Part shown: in pieces, positions 24,258-37,087 of the stretch
How positions within the stretch are numbered: position 1 is the stretch's first letter
How the letters are laid out: each line of letters begins with the position of its first letter
NCBI GenBank assembly: GCA_963691705.1
Contig: OY829537.1
Span: 40,055,514 to 40,119,513, forward strand
Source: Viola odorata
Lineage: Eukaryota; Streptophyta; Magnoliopsida; Malpighiales; Violaceae
Direction of reading: 5' to 3'
DNA: 64,000 nucleotides
Position numbers and translations under genes: made by a program
Notes under the pieces: generated by a model
The model's input: the letters and a program-made list of their open reading frames with translations, nothing else
Database searches by the model: none
What the model was told of the DNA's origin: nothing

Positions 24258-26090
24258 GGAATCCGGGCGAGGCTATCGTAGGCACGGATGCTGATGTAGA
24301 AATGTAAAGGTATTCAGGCGAGGCTATCGCAGTCACGGACGCTGATGCAGAAATGTAAAGGTATCCGGGCGAGGTTGTCGCAGTCACGGATACTGATACA
24401 GAAAAGTAAAGGAATCCGGGCGAGGCTATCGCAGTCACGGACGCTGATGCAGAAATGTAAAGGAATCCGAGCGAGGCTATCGTAGTCACGGATACTGATA
24501 CAGAAAAGTAAAGGAATCCGGGCGAGGCTATCGTAGGCACGGATGCTGATGTAGAAATGTAAAGGTATTCAGGCGAGGCTATCGCAGTCACGGACGCTGA
24601 TGCAGAAATGTAAAGATATCCGGGCGAGGCTGTCGCAGTCACTGATAGTGATACAGAAAAGTAAAGGAACCCGGGTGAGGCTATCGCCGTCACGGACGCT
24701 GATGTAGAAATGTAAAGGTACTCAGGCGCGGCTATCGCAGTCACGGACGCTGATGCAGAAATGTAAAGGTATCCGGGCGAGGCTAGCGCAATCACGGATC
24801 CTGATGAAGAAAATAAAGGTATTCGGGCGAGGCTATCGCAGTCACGGACGCTGATGCAGAAATGTAAAGGTATCCGGGCGAGGCTATCGTAGTCACGGAT
24901 GCTGATGTAGAAATGTAAAGGTATTCAGGACAGGCTATCGCAGTCACGTACGCTGATGCAGAAATGTAAAGGTATCTGGGCGAGGTTGTCGCAGTCACGG
25001 ATACTGATACAGAAATGTAAAGGTATCCGGGCGAGGCTTTCGCAGTCACGGACGCTGATGCAGAAATGTAAAGGTATCCGGGCGAGGCTAGCGCAATCAT
25101 GGATCTTGATGAAGAAAATAAAGGTATCCGGGCGAGGCTATCGCAGTCACGGACAATGATGCAGAAATGTAAAGATATCCGGGCGAGGCTATCGTAGTCA
25201 CGGATGCTGATGTAGAAATGTAAAGGTATTCAGGCGAGGCTATCGCAGTCACGGACGCTGATGCAGAAATGTAAAGGTATCCGGGCGAGGCTGTCGCAGT
25301 CACGGATACTGATACAGAAATGTAAAGGTATCCGGGCAAGACTTTCGCAGTCACGGACGCTGATGCAGAAATGTAAAAGTATCCGGGCGAGGCTGTCGCA
25401 GTCACTGATACTGATACAGAAAAGTAAAGGAATCCGGGTGAGGCTATCGCCGTCACGGACGCTGATGCAGAAATGTAAAGGTACTCAGGCGCGGCTATCG
25501 CAGTCACGGACGCTGATGCAGAAATGTAAAGGTATCCGGGCGAGGCTAGCGCAATCACGGATCCTGATGAAGAAAATAAAGGTATTCGGGCGAGGCTATC
25601 GCAGTCACGGACGCTGATGCAGAAATGTAAAGGTATCCGGGCGAGGCTATCGTAGTCACGGATGCTGATGTAAAATTGTAAAGGTATTCAGGCGAGGCTA
25701 TCGCAGTCACGTACGCTGATGCAGAAATGTAAAGGAATCCGGGCGAGGCTATCGTAGTCACGGATACTTATACAGAAAAGTAAAGGAATCCGGGCGAGGC
25801 TATCGTAGGCACGGATGCTGATGTAGAAATGTAAAGGTATTCAGGCGAGGCTATCGCAGTCACGGACGCTGATGCAGAAATGTAAAGGTATCCGGGCGAG
25901 GTTGTCGCAGTCACGGATACTGATACAGAAAAGTAAAGGAATCCGGGAGAGGCTATCGCAGTCACGGACGCTGATGCAGAAATGTAAAGGAATCCGAGCG
26001 AGGCTATCGTAGTCACGGATACTGATACAGAAAAATAAAGGAATCCGGGCGAGGCTATCGTAGTCACGGATGCTGATGTAGAAATGTAAA

Positions 26091-26140
26091 GGTATTCAGT
26101 CGAGGCTATCGCAGTCACGGACGCTGATGAAGAAAATAAA
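26091..26140 (+). repeat. Hybrid monomer: B/A front, E back
   Basis: The unit opens ggtattcagtcgagg, continues gcagtcacggacgctgatg as in A, and closes aagaaaataaa as in E, making 50 bp. It lacks gctagc/gctacc and GGATCC. It stands where E2 would be expected, 203 bp before the F at 26294. It looks like the product of a crossover in gctgatg. Confidence 0.88.
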
Positions 26141-26162
26141 GGTATTCGGGCGAGGCTATCGC

Positions 26163-27586
26163 AGTCACGTACGCTGATGCAGAAATGTAAAGGTATCTGG
26201 GCGAGGCTGTCGCAGTCACGGATACTGATACAGAAATGTAAAGGTATCCAGGCGAGGCTTTCGCAGTCACGGACGCTGATGCAGAAATGTAAAGGTATCC
26301 GGGCGAGGCTAGCGCAATCATGGATCTTGATGAAGAAAATAAAGGTATCCGGGCGAGGCTATCGCAGTCACGGACAATGATGCAGAAATGTAAAGATATC
26401 CGGGCGAGGCTATCGTAGTCACGGATGCTGATGTAGAAATGTAAAGGTATTCAAGCGAGGCTATCGCAGTCACGGACGCTGATGCAGAAATGTAAAGGTA
26501 TCCGGGCGAGGCTGTCGCAGTCACGGATACTGATACAGAAATGTAAAGGTATCCGGGCAAGACTTTCGCAGTCACGGACGCTGATGCAGAAATGTAAAAG
26601 TATCCGGGCGAGGCTGTCGCAGTCACTGATACTGATACAGAAAAGTAAAGGAATCCGGGTGAGGCTATCGCCGTCACGGACGCTGATGCAGAAATGTAAA
26701 GGTACTCAGGCGCGGCTATCGCAGTCACGGACGCTGATGCAGAAATGTAAAGGTATCCGGGCGAGGCTAGCGCAATCACGGATCCTGATGAAGAAAATAA
26801 AGGTATTCGGGCGAGGCTATCGCAGTCACGGACGCTGATGCAGAAATGTAAAGGTATCCGGGCGAGGCTATCGTAGTCACGTACGCTGATGCAGAAATGT
26901 AAAGGTATCTGGGCGAGGCTGTCGCAGTCACGGATACTGATACAGAAATGTAAAGGTATCCAGGCGAGGCTTTCGCAGTCACGGACGCTGATGCAGAAAT
27001 GTAAAGGTATCCGGGCGAGGCTAGCGCAATCATGGATCTTGATGAAGAAAATAAAGGTATCCGGGCGAGGCTATCGCAGTCACGGACAATGATGCAGAAA
27101 TGTAAAGATATCCGGGCGAGGCTATCGTAGTCACGGATGCTGATGTAGAAATGTAAAGGTATTCAAGCGAGGCTATCGCAGTCACGGACGCTGATGCAGA
27201 AATGTAAAGGTATCCGGGCGAGGCTGTCGCAGTCACGGATACTGATACAGAAATGTAAAGGTATCCGGGCAAGACTTTCGCAGTCACGGACGCTGATGCA
27301 GAAATGTAAAAGTATCCGGGCGAGGCTGTCGCAGTCACTGATACTGATACAGAAAAGTAAAGGAATCCGGGTGAGGCTATCGCCGTCACGGACGCTGATG
27401 CAGAAATGTAAAGGTACTCAGGCGCGGCTATCGCAGTCACGGACGCTGATGCAGAAATGTAAAGGTATCCGGGCGAGGCTAGCGCAATCACGGATCCTGA
27501 TGAAGAAAATAAAGGTATTCGGGCGAGGCTATCGCAGTCACGGACGCTGATGCAGAAATGTAAAGGTATCCGGGCGAGGCTATCGT
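26163..27586 (+). repeat. 712-bp tandem pair (14 monomers each)
   Basis: Copies lie at 26163-26874 and 26875-27586. F monomers are at 26294 and 27006, and E monomers at 26752 and 27464. Both carry the rare attcaagcgagg form (near 26451 and 27163). The monomer at the junction (26853-26903) joins a B-type left part (gctatcgtagtcac) to an I-type right part (gtacgctgatg), marking the unequal exchange point within agtcac. Confidence 0.9.
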
Positions 27587-30500
27587 AGTCACGGATGCTG
27601 ATGTAGAAATGTAAAGGTATTCAGGCGAGGCTATCGCAGTCACGTACGCTGATGCAGAAATGTCAAGGAATCCGGGCGAGGCTATCGTAGTCACGGATAC
27701 TGATACAGAAAAGTAAAGGAATCCGGGCGAGGCTATCGTAGGCACGGATGCTGATGTAGAAATGTAAAGGTATTCAGGCGAGGCTATCGCAGTCACGGAC
27801 GCTGATGCAGAAATGTAAAGGTATCCGGGCGAGGTTGTCGCAGTCACGGATACTGATACAGAAAAGTAAAGGAATCCGGGCGAGGCTATCGCAGTCACGG
27901 ACGCTGATGCAGAAATGTAATGGAATCCGAGCGAGGCTATCGTAGTCACGGATACTGATACAGAAAAGTAAAGGAATCCGGGCGAGGCTATCGTAGGCAC
28001 GGATGCTGATGTAGAAATGTAAAGGTATTCAGGGCGAGGCTGTCGCAGTCACTGATAGTGATACAGAAAAGTAAAGGAACCCGGGTGAGGCTATCGCCGT
28101 CACGGACGCTGATGCAGAAATGTAAAGGTACTCAGGCGCGGCTATCGCAGTCACGGACGCTGATGCAGAAATGTAAAGGTATCCGGGCGAGGCTAGCGCA
28201 ATCACGGATCCTGATGAAGAAAATAAAGGTATTCGGGCGAGGCTATCGCAGTCACGGACGCTGATGCAGAAATGTAAAGGTATCCGGGCGAGGCTATCGT
28301 AGTCACGGATGCTGATGTAGAAATGTAAAGGTATTCAGGACAGGCTATCGCAGTCACGCACGCTGATGCAGAAATGTAAAGGTATCTGGGCGAGGCTGTC
28401 GCAGTCACGAATACTGATACAGAAATGTAAAGGTATCCGGGCGAGGCTTTGGCAGTCACGGACGCTGATGCAGAAATGTAAAGGTATCCGGGCGAGGCTA
28501 GCGCAATCATGGATCTTGATGAAGAAAATAAAGGTATCCGGGCGAGGCTATCGCACTCACGGACAATGATGCAGAAATGTAAAGATATCCGGGCGAGGCT
28601 ATCGTAGTCACGGATGCTGATGTAGAAATGTAAAGGTATTCAGGCGAGGCTATCGCAGTCACGGACGCTGATGCAGAAATGTAAAGGTATCCGGGCGAGG
28701 CTGTCGCAGTCACGGATACTGATACAGAAATGTAAAGGTATCCGGGCAAGACTTTCGCAGTCACGGACGCTGACGCAGAAATGTAAAAGTATCCGGGCGA
28801 GGCTGTCGCAGCCACTGATACTGATACAGAAAAGTAAAGGAATCCGGGTGAGGCTATCGCCGTCACGGACGCTGATGCAGAAATGTAAAGGTACTCAGGC
28901 GCGGCTATCGCAGTCACGGACGCTGATGCAGAAATGTAAAGGTATCCGGGCGAGGCTAGCGCAATCACGGATCCTGATGAAGAAAATAAAGGTATTCGGG
29001 CGAGGCTATCGCAGTCACGGACGCTGATGCAGAAATGTAAAGGTATCCGGGCGAGGCTATCGTAGTCACGGATGCTGATGTAAAATTGTAAAGGTATTCA
29101 GGCGAGGCTATCGCAGTCACGTACGCTGATGCAGAAATGTAAAGGAATCCGGGCGAGGCTATCGTAGTCACGGATACTGATACAGAAAAGTAAAGGAACC
29201 CGGGCGAGGCTATCGTAGGCACGGATGCTGATGTAGAAATGTAAAGGTATTCAGGCGAGGCTATCGCAGTCACGGACGCTGATGCAGAAATGTAAAAGTA
29301 TCCGGGCGAGGTTGTCGCAGTCACGGATACAGAAACAGAAAAGTAAAGGAATCCGGGAGAGGCTATCGCAGTCACGGACGCTGATGCAGAAATGTAAAGG
29401 AATCCGAGCGAGGCTATCGTAGTCACGGATACTGATACAGAAAAGTAAAGGAATCCGGGCGAGGCTATCGTAGTCACGGATACTGAAACACAAAAGTAAA
29501 GGAATCCGGGCGAGGCTATCGTAGTCACGGATGCTGATGTAGAAATGTAAAGGTATTCAGTCGAGGCTATCGCAGTCACGGACGCTGATGCAGAAATGTA
29601 AAGGTATCCGGGCGAGGCTACCGCAATCACGGATCCTGATGAAGAAAATAAAGGTATTCGGGCGACGCTATCGCAGTCACGTACGCTGATGCAGAAATGT
29701 AAAGGTATCTGGGCGAGGCTGTCGCAGTCACGGATACTGATACAGAAATGTAAAGGTATCCAGGCGAGGCTTTCGCAGTCACGGACGCTGATGCAGAAAT
29801 GTAAAGGTATCCGGGCGAGGCTAGCGCAATCATGGATCTTGATGAAGAAAATAAAGGTATCCGGGCGAGGCTATCGCAGTCACGGACAATGATGCAGAAA
29901 TGTAAAGATATCCGGGCGAGGCTATCGTAGTCACGGATGCTGATGTAGAAATGTAAAGGTATTCAGGCGAGGCTATCGCAGTCACGGACGCTGATGCAGA
30001 AATGTAAAGGTATCCGGGCGAGGCTGTCGCAGTCACGGATACTGATACAGAAAAGTAAAGGATTCCGGGTGAGGCTATCGTAGGCACGGATGCTGATGTA
30101 GAAATGTAAAGGTATTCAGGCGAGGCTATCGCAGTCACGGACGCTGATGCAGAAATGTAAAGGTATCCGGGCGAGGTTGTCGCAGTCACGGATACTGATA
30201 CAGAAAAGTCAAGGAATCCGGGCGAGGCTATCGCAGTCACGGACGCTGATGCAGAAATGTAAAGGAATCCGAGCGAGGCTATCGTAGTCACGGATACTGA
30301 TACAGAAAAGTAAAGGAATCCGTGCGAGGCTATCGTAGTCACGGATACTGATACACAAAAGTAAAGGAATCCGGGCGAGGCTATCGTAGTCACGGATGCT
30401 GATGTAGAAATGTAAAGGTATTCAGTCGAGGCTATCGCAGTCACGGACGCTGATGCAGAAATGTAAAGGTATCCGGGCGAGGCTGTTGCAGTCACGGATA

Positions 30501-31822
30501 CTGATACAGAAAAGTAAAGGAATCCGGGCGAGGCTATCGCAGTCACGGACGCTGATGCAGAAATGTAAAGGTATCCGGGCGAGGCTGTCGTAGTCACGGA
30601 TACTGATACAGAAAAGTAAAGGTATCCAGGCGAGGCTGTCTCAGTCACGGATACTGATACAGAAAAGTAAAGGAATCCGGGCGAGGCTATCGCAGTCACG
30701 GACGCTGATGCAGAAAAGTAAAGGTATCCGGGCGAGCCTATCGCAGTCATGGACTCTGATGCAGAAATGTAAAGGAATCCGAGCGAGGCTATCGTAGTCA
30801 CGGATACTGATACAGAAAAGTAAAGGAATCCGGGCGAGGCTATCGTAGTCACGGATGCTGATGTAGAAATGTAAAGGTATTCAGGCGAGGCTATCGCAGT
30901 CACGGACGCTGATGCAGAAACGTAAAGGTATCCGGGCGAGGCTGTCGCAGTCAGTGATACTGATACAGAAAAGTAATGGAATCCGGGTGAGGCTATCGCC
31001 GTCACGGACGCTGATGCAGAAATGTAAAGGTACTCAGGCGCGGCTATCGCAGTCACGGACGCTGATGCAGAAATGTAAAGGTACTCAGGCGCGGCTATCG
31101 CAGTCACGGACGCTGATGCAGAAATGTAAAGGTATCCGGGCGAGGCTAGCGCAATCACGGATCCTGATGAAGAAAATAAAGGTATTCGGGCGAGGCTATC
31201 GCAGTCACGTACGCTGATGCAGAAATGTAAAGGTATCTGGGCGAGGCTGTCGCAGTCACGGATACTGATACAGAAATGTAAAGGTATCCGGGCGAGGCTT
31301 TCGCAGTCACGGACGCTGATGCAGAAATGTAAAGGTATCCGAGCGAGGCTAGCGCAATCATGGATCTTGATGAAGAAAATAAAGGTATCCGGGCGAGGCT
31401 ATCGCCGTCACGGACGCTGATGCAGAAATGTAAAGGTACTCAGGCGCGGCTATCGCAGTCACGTACGCTGATGCAGAAATGTAAAGGTATCTGGGCGAGG
31501 CTGTCGCAGTCACGGATACTGATACAGAAATGTAAAGGTATCCGGGCGAGGCTTTCGCAGTCACGGACAATGATGCAGAAATGTAAAGATATCCGGGCGA
31601 GGCTATCGTAGTCACGGATGCTGATGTAGAAATGTAAAGGTATCCGGGCAAGACTTTCGCAGTCACGGACGCTGATGCAGAAATGTAAAAGTATCCGGGC
31701 GAGGCTGTCGCAGTCACTGATGCTGATACAGAAATGTAAAGGTATCCGGGCAAGACTTTCGCAGTCACGGACGCTGATGCAGAAATGTAAAAGTATCCGG
31801 GCGAGGCTGTCGCAGTCACTGA
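27587..31822 (+). repeat. Mixed HOR segments
   Basis: Short monomers start at 28178, 28483, 28941, 29603, 29806, 31131 and 31334, after the E at 27464. Segments include 714, 305, 458, 662, 203, 1,325 and 203 bp. The 28.0-29.1 kb part resembles 3.4-4.4 and 7.0-8.1 kb but has a normal caatcacggatcc where those have ggatact. The 1,325-bp E-free segment has 26 monomers. Confidence 0.87.
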
Positions 31823-31842
31823 TACTGATACAGAAAGGTAAA
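31639..31842 (+). repeat. 102-bp (two-monomer) tandem pair
   Basis: The L-G pair beginning ggtatccgggcaagac at 31639 recurs at 31741. The first copy has cactgatgctgatacag followed by aaatgtaaa, and the second has the usual gatactgatacagaaagg. This makes the segment 866 bp, where the matching segments at 10206, 13464 and 40654 are 764 bp. It is a private two-monomer change. Confidence 0.85.
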
Positions 31843-32199
31843 GGAATCCGGGTGAGGCTATCGCCGTCACGGACGCTGATGCAGAAATGTAAAGGTACTC
31901 AGGCGCGGCTATCGCAGTCACGGACGCTGATGCAGAAATATAAAGGTATCCGGGCGAGGCTGTCGCAGTCACGGATACTGATACAGAAATGTAAAGGTAT
32001 CCGGGCAAGACTTTCGCAGTCACGGACGCTGATGCAGAAATGTAAAAGTATCCGGGCGAGGCTGTCGCAGTCACTGATACTGATACAGAAAGGTAAAGGA
32101 ATCCGGGTGAGGCTATCGCCGTCACGGACGCTGATGCAGAAATGTAAAGGTACTCAGGCGCGGTTATCGCAGTCACGGACGCTGATGCAGAAATGTAAA

Positions 32200-34643
32200 G
32201 GTATCCGGGCGAGGCTAGCGCAATCACGGATCCTGATGAAGAAAATAAAGGTATTCGGGCGAGGCTATCGCAGTCACGGACGCTGATGCAGAAATGTAAA
32301 GGTATCCGGGCGAGGCTATCGTAGTCACGGATGCTGATGTAGAAATGTAAAGGTATTCAGGCGAGGCTATCGCAGTCACGTACGCTGATGCAGAAATGTA
32401 AAGGAATCCGGGCGAGGCTATCGTAGTCACGGATACTGATACAGAAAAGTAAAGGAATCCGGGCGAGGCTATCGTAGGCACGGATGCTGATGTAGAAATG
32501 TAAAGGTATTCAGGCGAGGCTATCGCAGTCATGGACACTGATGCAGAAATGTAAAGGTATCCGGGCGAGGTTGTCGCAGTCACGGATACTGATACAGAAA
32601 AGTAAAGGAATCCGGGCGAGGCTATCGCAGTCACGGACGCTGATGCAGAAATGTAAAGGAATCCGAGCGAGGCTATCGTAGTCACGGATACTGATACAGA
32701 AAAGTAAAGGAATCCGGGCGAGGCTATCGTAGGCACGGATGCTGATGTAGAAATGCAAAGGTATTCAGGGCGAGGCTGTCGCAGTCACTGATAGTGATAC
32801 AGAAAAGTAAAGGAACCCGGGTGAGGCTATCGCCGTCACGGACGCTGATGCAGAAATGTAAAGGTACTCAGGCGCGGCTATCGCAGTCACGGACGCTGAT
32901 GCAGAAATGTAAAGGTATCCGGGCGAGGCTAGCGCAATCACGGATCCTGAGGAAGAAAATAAAGGTATTCGGGCGAGGCTATCGCAGTCACGGACGCTGA
33001 TGCAGAAATGTAAAGGTATCCGGGCGAGGCTATCGTAGTCACGGATGCTGATGTAGAAATGTAAAGGTATTCAGGACAGGCTATCGCAGTCACGTACGCT
33101 GATGCAGAAATGTAAAGGTATCTGGGCGAGGCTGTCGCAGTCACGGATACTGATACAGAAATGTAAAGGTATCCGGGCGAGGCTTTGGCAGTCACGGACG
33201 CTGATGCAGAAATGTAAAGGTATCCGGGCGAGGCTAGCGCAATCATGGATCTTGATGAAGAAAATAAATGTATCCGGGCGAGGCTATCGCAGTCACGGAC
33301 AATGATGCAGAAATGTAAAGATATCCGGGCGAGGCTATCGTAGTCACGGATGCTGATGTAGAAATGTAAAGGTATTCAGGCGAGGCTATCGCAGTCACGG
33401 ACGCTGATGCAGAAATGTAAAGGTATTCAGGCGAGGCTATCGCAGTCACGGACGCTGATGCAGAAATGTAAAGGTATCCGGGCGAGGCTGTCGCAGTCAC
33501 GGATACTGATACAGAAATGTAAAGGTATCCGGGCGAGGCTATCGTAGTCACGGATACTGATACAGAAAAGTAAAGGAATCCGGGCGAGGCTATCGTAGGC
33601 ACGGATGCTGATGTAGAAATGTAAAGGTATTCAGGCGAGGCTATCGCAGTCACGGACGCTGATGCAGAAATGTAAAGGTATTCAGGCGAGGCTATCGCAG
33701 TCACGGACGCTGATGCAGAAAAGTAAAGGAATCCGGGAGAGGCTATCGCAGTCACGGACGCTGATGCAGAAATGTAAAGGAATCCGAGCGAGGCTATCGC
33801 AGTCACGGATACTGATACAGAAAAGTAAAGGAATCCGGGCGAGGCTATCTTAGTCACGGATACTGATACACAAAAGTAAAGGAATCCGGGCGAGGCTATC
33901 GTAGTCACGGATGCTGATGTTGAAATGTAAAGGTATTCAGTCGAGGCTATCGCAGTCACGGACGCTGATGCAGAAATGTAAAGGTATCCGGGCGAGGCTA
34001 CCGCAATCACGGATCCTGATGAAGAAAATAAAGGTATTCGGGCGAGGCTATCGCAGTCACGTACGCTGATGCAGAAATGTAAAGGTATCTGGGCGAGGCT
34101 GTCGCAGTCACGGATACTGATACAGAAATGTAAAGGTATCCAGGCGAGGCTTTCGCAGTCATGGACGCTGATGCAGAAATGTAAAGGTATCCGGGCGAGG
34201 CTAGCGCAATCATGGATCTTGATGAAGAAAATAAAGGTATCCGGGCGAGGCTATCGCAGTCACGGACAATGATGCAGAAATGTAAAGATATCCGGGCGAG
34301 GCTATCGTAGTCACGGATGCTGATGTAGAAATGTAAAGGTATTCAGGCGAGGCTATCGCAGTCACGGACGCTGATGCAGAAATGTAAAGGTATCCGGGCG
34401 AGGCTGTCGCAGTCACGGATACTGATACAGAAATGTAAAGGTATCCGGGCAAGACTTTCGCAGTCACGGACGCTGATGCAGAAATGTAAAAGTATCCGGG
34501 CGAGGCTGTCGCAGTCACTGATACTGATACAGAAAAGTAAAGGAATCCGGGTGAGGCTATCGCCGTCACGGACGCTGATGCAGAAATGTAAAGGTACTCA
34601 GGCGCGGCTATCGCAGTCACGGACGCTGATGCAGAAATGTAAA
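32200..34643 (+). repeat. 48-monomer HOR unit, 2,444 bp, second half copy 1
   Basis: Short monomers start at 32200, 32914, 33219, 33983 and 34186. It matches 378-2821 at +31822 with few changes. Two I saw: gctgatgcag near 33710 where 1888 has gctgaagcag, and gacgctgatg near 34170 where 2348 has gacgttgatg. The J monomer is at 32760 and the atgcaaagg marker near 32755 is kept. Confidence 0.9.
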
Positions 34644-37087
34644 GGTATCCGGGCGAGGCTAGCGCAATCACGGATCCTGATGAAGAAAATAAAGGTATTC
34701 GGGCGAGGCTATCGCAGTCACGGACGCTGATGCAGAAATGTAAAGGTATCCGGGCGAGGCTATCGTAGTCACGGATGCTGATGTAGAAATGTAAAGGTAT
34801 TCAGGCGAGGCTATCGCAGTCACGTACGCTGATGCAGAAATGTCAAGGAATCCGGGCGAGGCTATCGTAGTCACGGATACTGATACAGAAAAGTAAAGGA
34901 ATCCGGGCGAGGCAATCGTAGGCACGGATGCTGATGTAGAAATGTAAAGGTATTCAGGCGAGGCTATCGCAGTCATGGACACTGATGCAGAAATGTAAAG
35001 GTATCCGGGCGAGGTTGTCGCAGTCACGGATACTGATACAGAAAAGTAAAGGAATCCGGGCGAGGCTATCGCAGTCACGGACGCTGATGCAGAAATGTAA
35101 AGGAATCCGAGCGAGGCTATCGTAGTCACGGATACTGATACAGAAAAGTAAAGGAATCCGGGCGAGGCTATCGTAGGCACGGATGCTGATGTAGAAATGC
35201 AAAGGTATTCAGGGCGAGGCTGTCGCAGTCACTGATAGTGATACAGAAAAGTAAAGGAACCCGGGTGAGGCTATCGCCGTCACGGACGCTGATGCAGAAA
35301 TGTAAAGGTACTCAGGCGCGGCTATCGCAGTCACGGACGCTGATGCAGAAATGTAAAGGTATCCGGGCGAGGCTAGCGCAATCACGGATCCTGAGGAAGA
35401 AAATAAAGGTATTCGGGCGAGGCTATCGCAGTCACGGACGCTGATGCAGAAATGTAAAGGTATCCGGGCGAGGCTATCGTAGTCACGGATGCTGATGTAG
35501 AAATGTAAAGGTATTCAGGACAGGCTATCGCAGTCACGTACGCTGATGCAGAAATGTAAAGGTATCTGGGCGAGGCTGTCGCAGTCACGGATACTGATAC
35601 AGAAATGTAAAGGTATCCGGGCGAGGCTTTGGCAGTCACGGACGCTGATGCAGAAATGTAAAGGTATCCGGGCGAGGCTAGCGCAATCATGGATCTTGAT
35701 GAAGAAAATAAATGTATCCGGGCGAGGCTATCGCAGTCACGGACAATGATGCAGAAATGTAAAGATATCCGGGCGAGGCTATCGTAGTCACGGATGCTGA
35801 TGTAGAAATGTAAAGGTATTCAGGCGAGGCTATCGCAGTCACGGACGCTGATGCAGAAATGTAAAGGTATTCAGGCGAGGCTATCGCAGTCACGGACGCT
35901 GATGCAGAAATGTAAAGGTATCCGGGCGAGGCTGTCGCAGTCACGGATACTGATACAGAAATGTAAAGGTATCCGGGCGAGGCTATCGTAGTCACGGATA
36001 CTGATACAGAAAAGTAAAGGAATCCGGGCGAGGCTATCGTAGGCACGGATGCTGATGTAGAAATGTAAAGGTATTCAGGCGAGGCTATCGCAGTCACGGA
36101 CGCTGATGCAGAAATGTAAAGGTATTCAGGCGAGGCTATCGCAGTCACGGACGCTGATGCAGAAAAGTAAAGGAATCCGGGAGAGGCTATCGCAGTCACG
36201 GACGCTGATGCAGAAATGTAAAGGAATCCGAGCGAGGCTATCGCAGTCACGGATACTGATACAGAAAAGTAAAGGAATCCGGGCGAGGCTATCTTAGTCA
36301 CGGATACTGATACACAAAAGTAAAGGAATCCGGGCGAGGCTATCGTAGTCACGGATGCTGATGTTGAAATGTAAAGGTATTCAGTCGAGGCTATCGCAGT
36401 CACGGACGCTGATGCAGAAATGTAAAGGTATCCGGGCGAGGCTACCGCAATCACGGATCCTGATGAAGAAAATAAAGGTATTCGGGCGAGGCTATCGCAG
36501 TCACGTACGCTGATGCAGAAATGTAAAGGTATCTGGGCGAGGCTGTCGCAGTCACGGATACTGATACAGAAATGTAAAGGTATCCAGGCGAGGCTTTCGC
36601 AGTCATGGACGCTGATGCAGAAATGTAAAGGTATCCGGGCGAGGCTAGCGCAATCATGGATCTTGATGAAGAAAATAAAGGTATCCGGGCGAGGCTATCG
36701 CAGTCACGGACAATGATGCAGAAATGTAAAGATATCCGGGCGAGGCTATCGTAGTCACGGATGCTGATGTAGAAATGTAAAGGTATTCAGGCGAGGCTAT
36801 CGCAGTCACGGACGCTGATGCAGAAATGTAAAGGTATCCGGGCGAGGCTGTCGCAGTCACGGATACTGATACAGAAATGTAAAGGTATCCGGGCAAGACT
36901 TTCGCAGTCACGGACGCTGATGCAGAAATGTAAAAGTATCCGGGCGAGGCTGTCGCAGTCACTGATACTGATACAGAAAAGTAAAGGAATCCGGGTGAGG
37001 CTATCGCCGTCACGGACGCTGATGCAGAAATGTAAAGGTACTCAGGCGCGGCTATCGCAGTCACGGACGCTGATGCAGAAATGTAAA
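34644..37087 (+). repeat. 48-monomer HOR unit, 2,444 bp, second half copy 2
   Basis: Short monomers start at 34644, 35358, 35663, 36427 and 36630, each 2,444 bp after its partner. The left part keeps tgtcaaggaatcc near 34843 as at 3021, while the right part carries the catggacactg and atgcaaagg markers typical of 378-934. The unit is therefore itself a recombinant of two HOR variants. It also has a private ggcaatcgtaggc near 34912. Confidence 0.88.

Larger units (their letters stand above)
24041..26162 (+). repeat. Mosaic HOR segments
   Basis: Short monomers start at 24768, 25073, 25531 and 26091, the last one a hybrid. No normal short monomer lies between 22577 and 24767, the longest such gap in the window, because the E-like unit at 24207 is a full-length hybrid. 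A gatacttatacag monomer near 25765 and a cagaaaaataaagg monomer near 26030 are single-copy variants. Confidence 0.85.
1..31822 (+). repeat. Macro-repeat, first copy
   Basis: Base 1 lies inside a type-G monomer, and the same bases start again at 31823 (tactgatacagaaagg), followed by the same series of variants, including the uncommon aaatataaa monomer end at 113-122. The order of HOR blocks from 1 to about 23,755 is repeated from 31,823 to about 57,817. Matching offsets are +31822 at the left edge, +30600/30601 for 6.5-8.2 kb, +30448 for 8.8-11.0 kb, +34270 for 14.3-16.6 kb, and +34067 then +34062 for 17.7-23.75 kb. Offsets change where whole HOR units or a few monomers were gained or lost. 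The part from 23.75 to 31.8 kb has no collinear partner inside the window. Confidence 0.85.
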
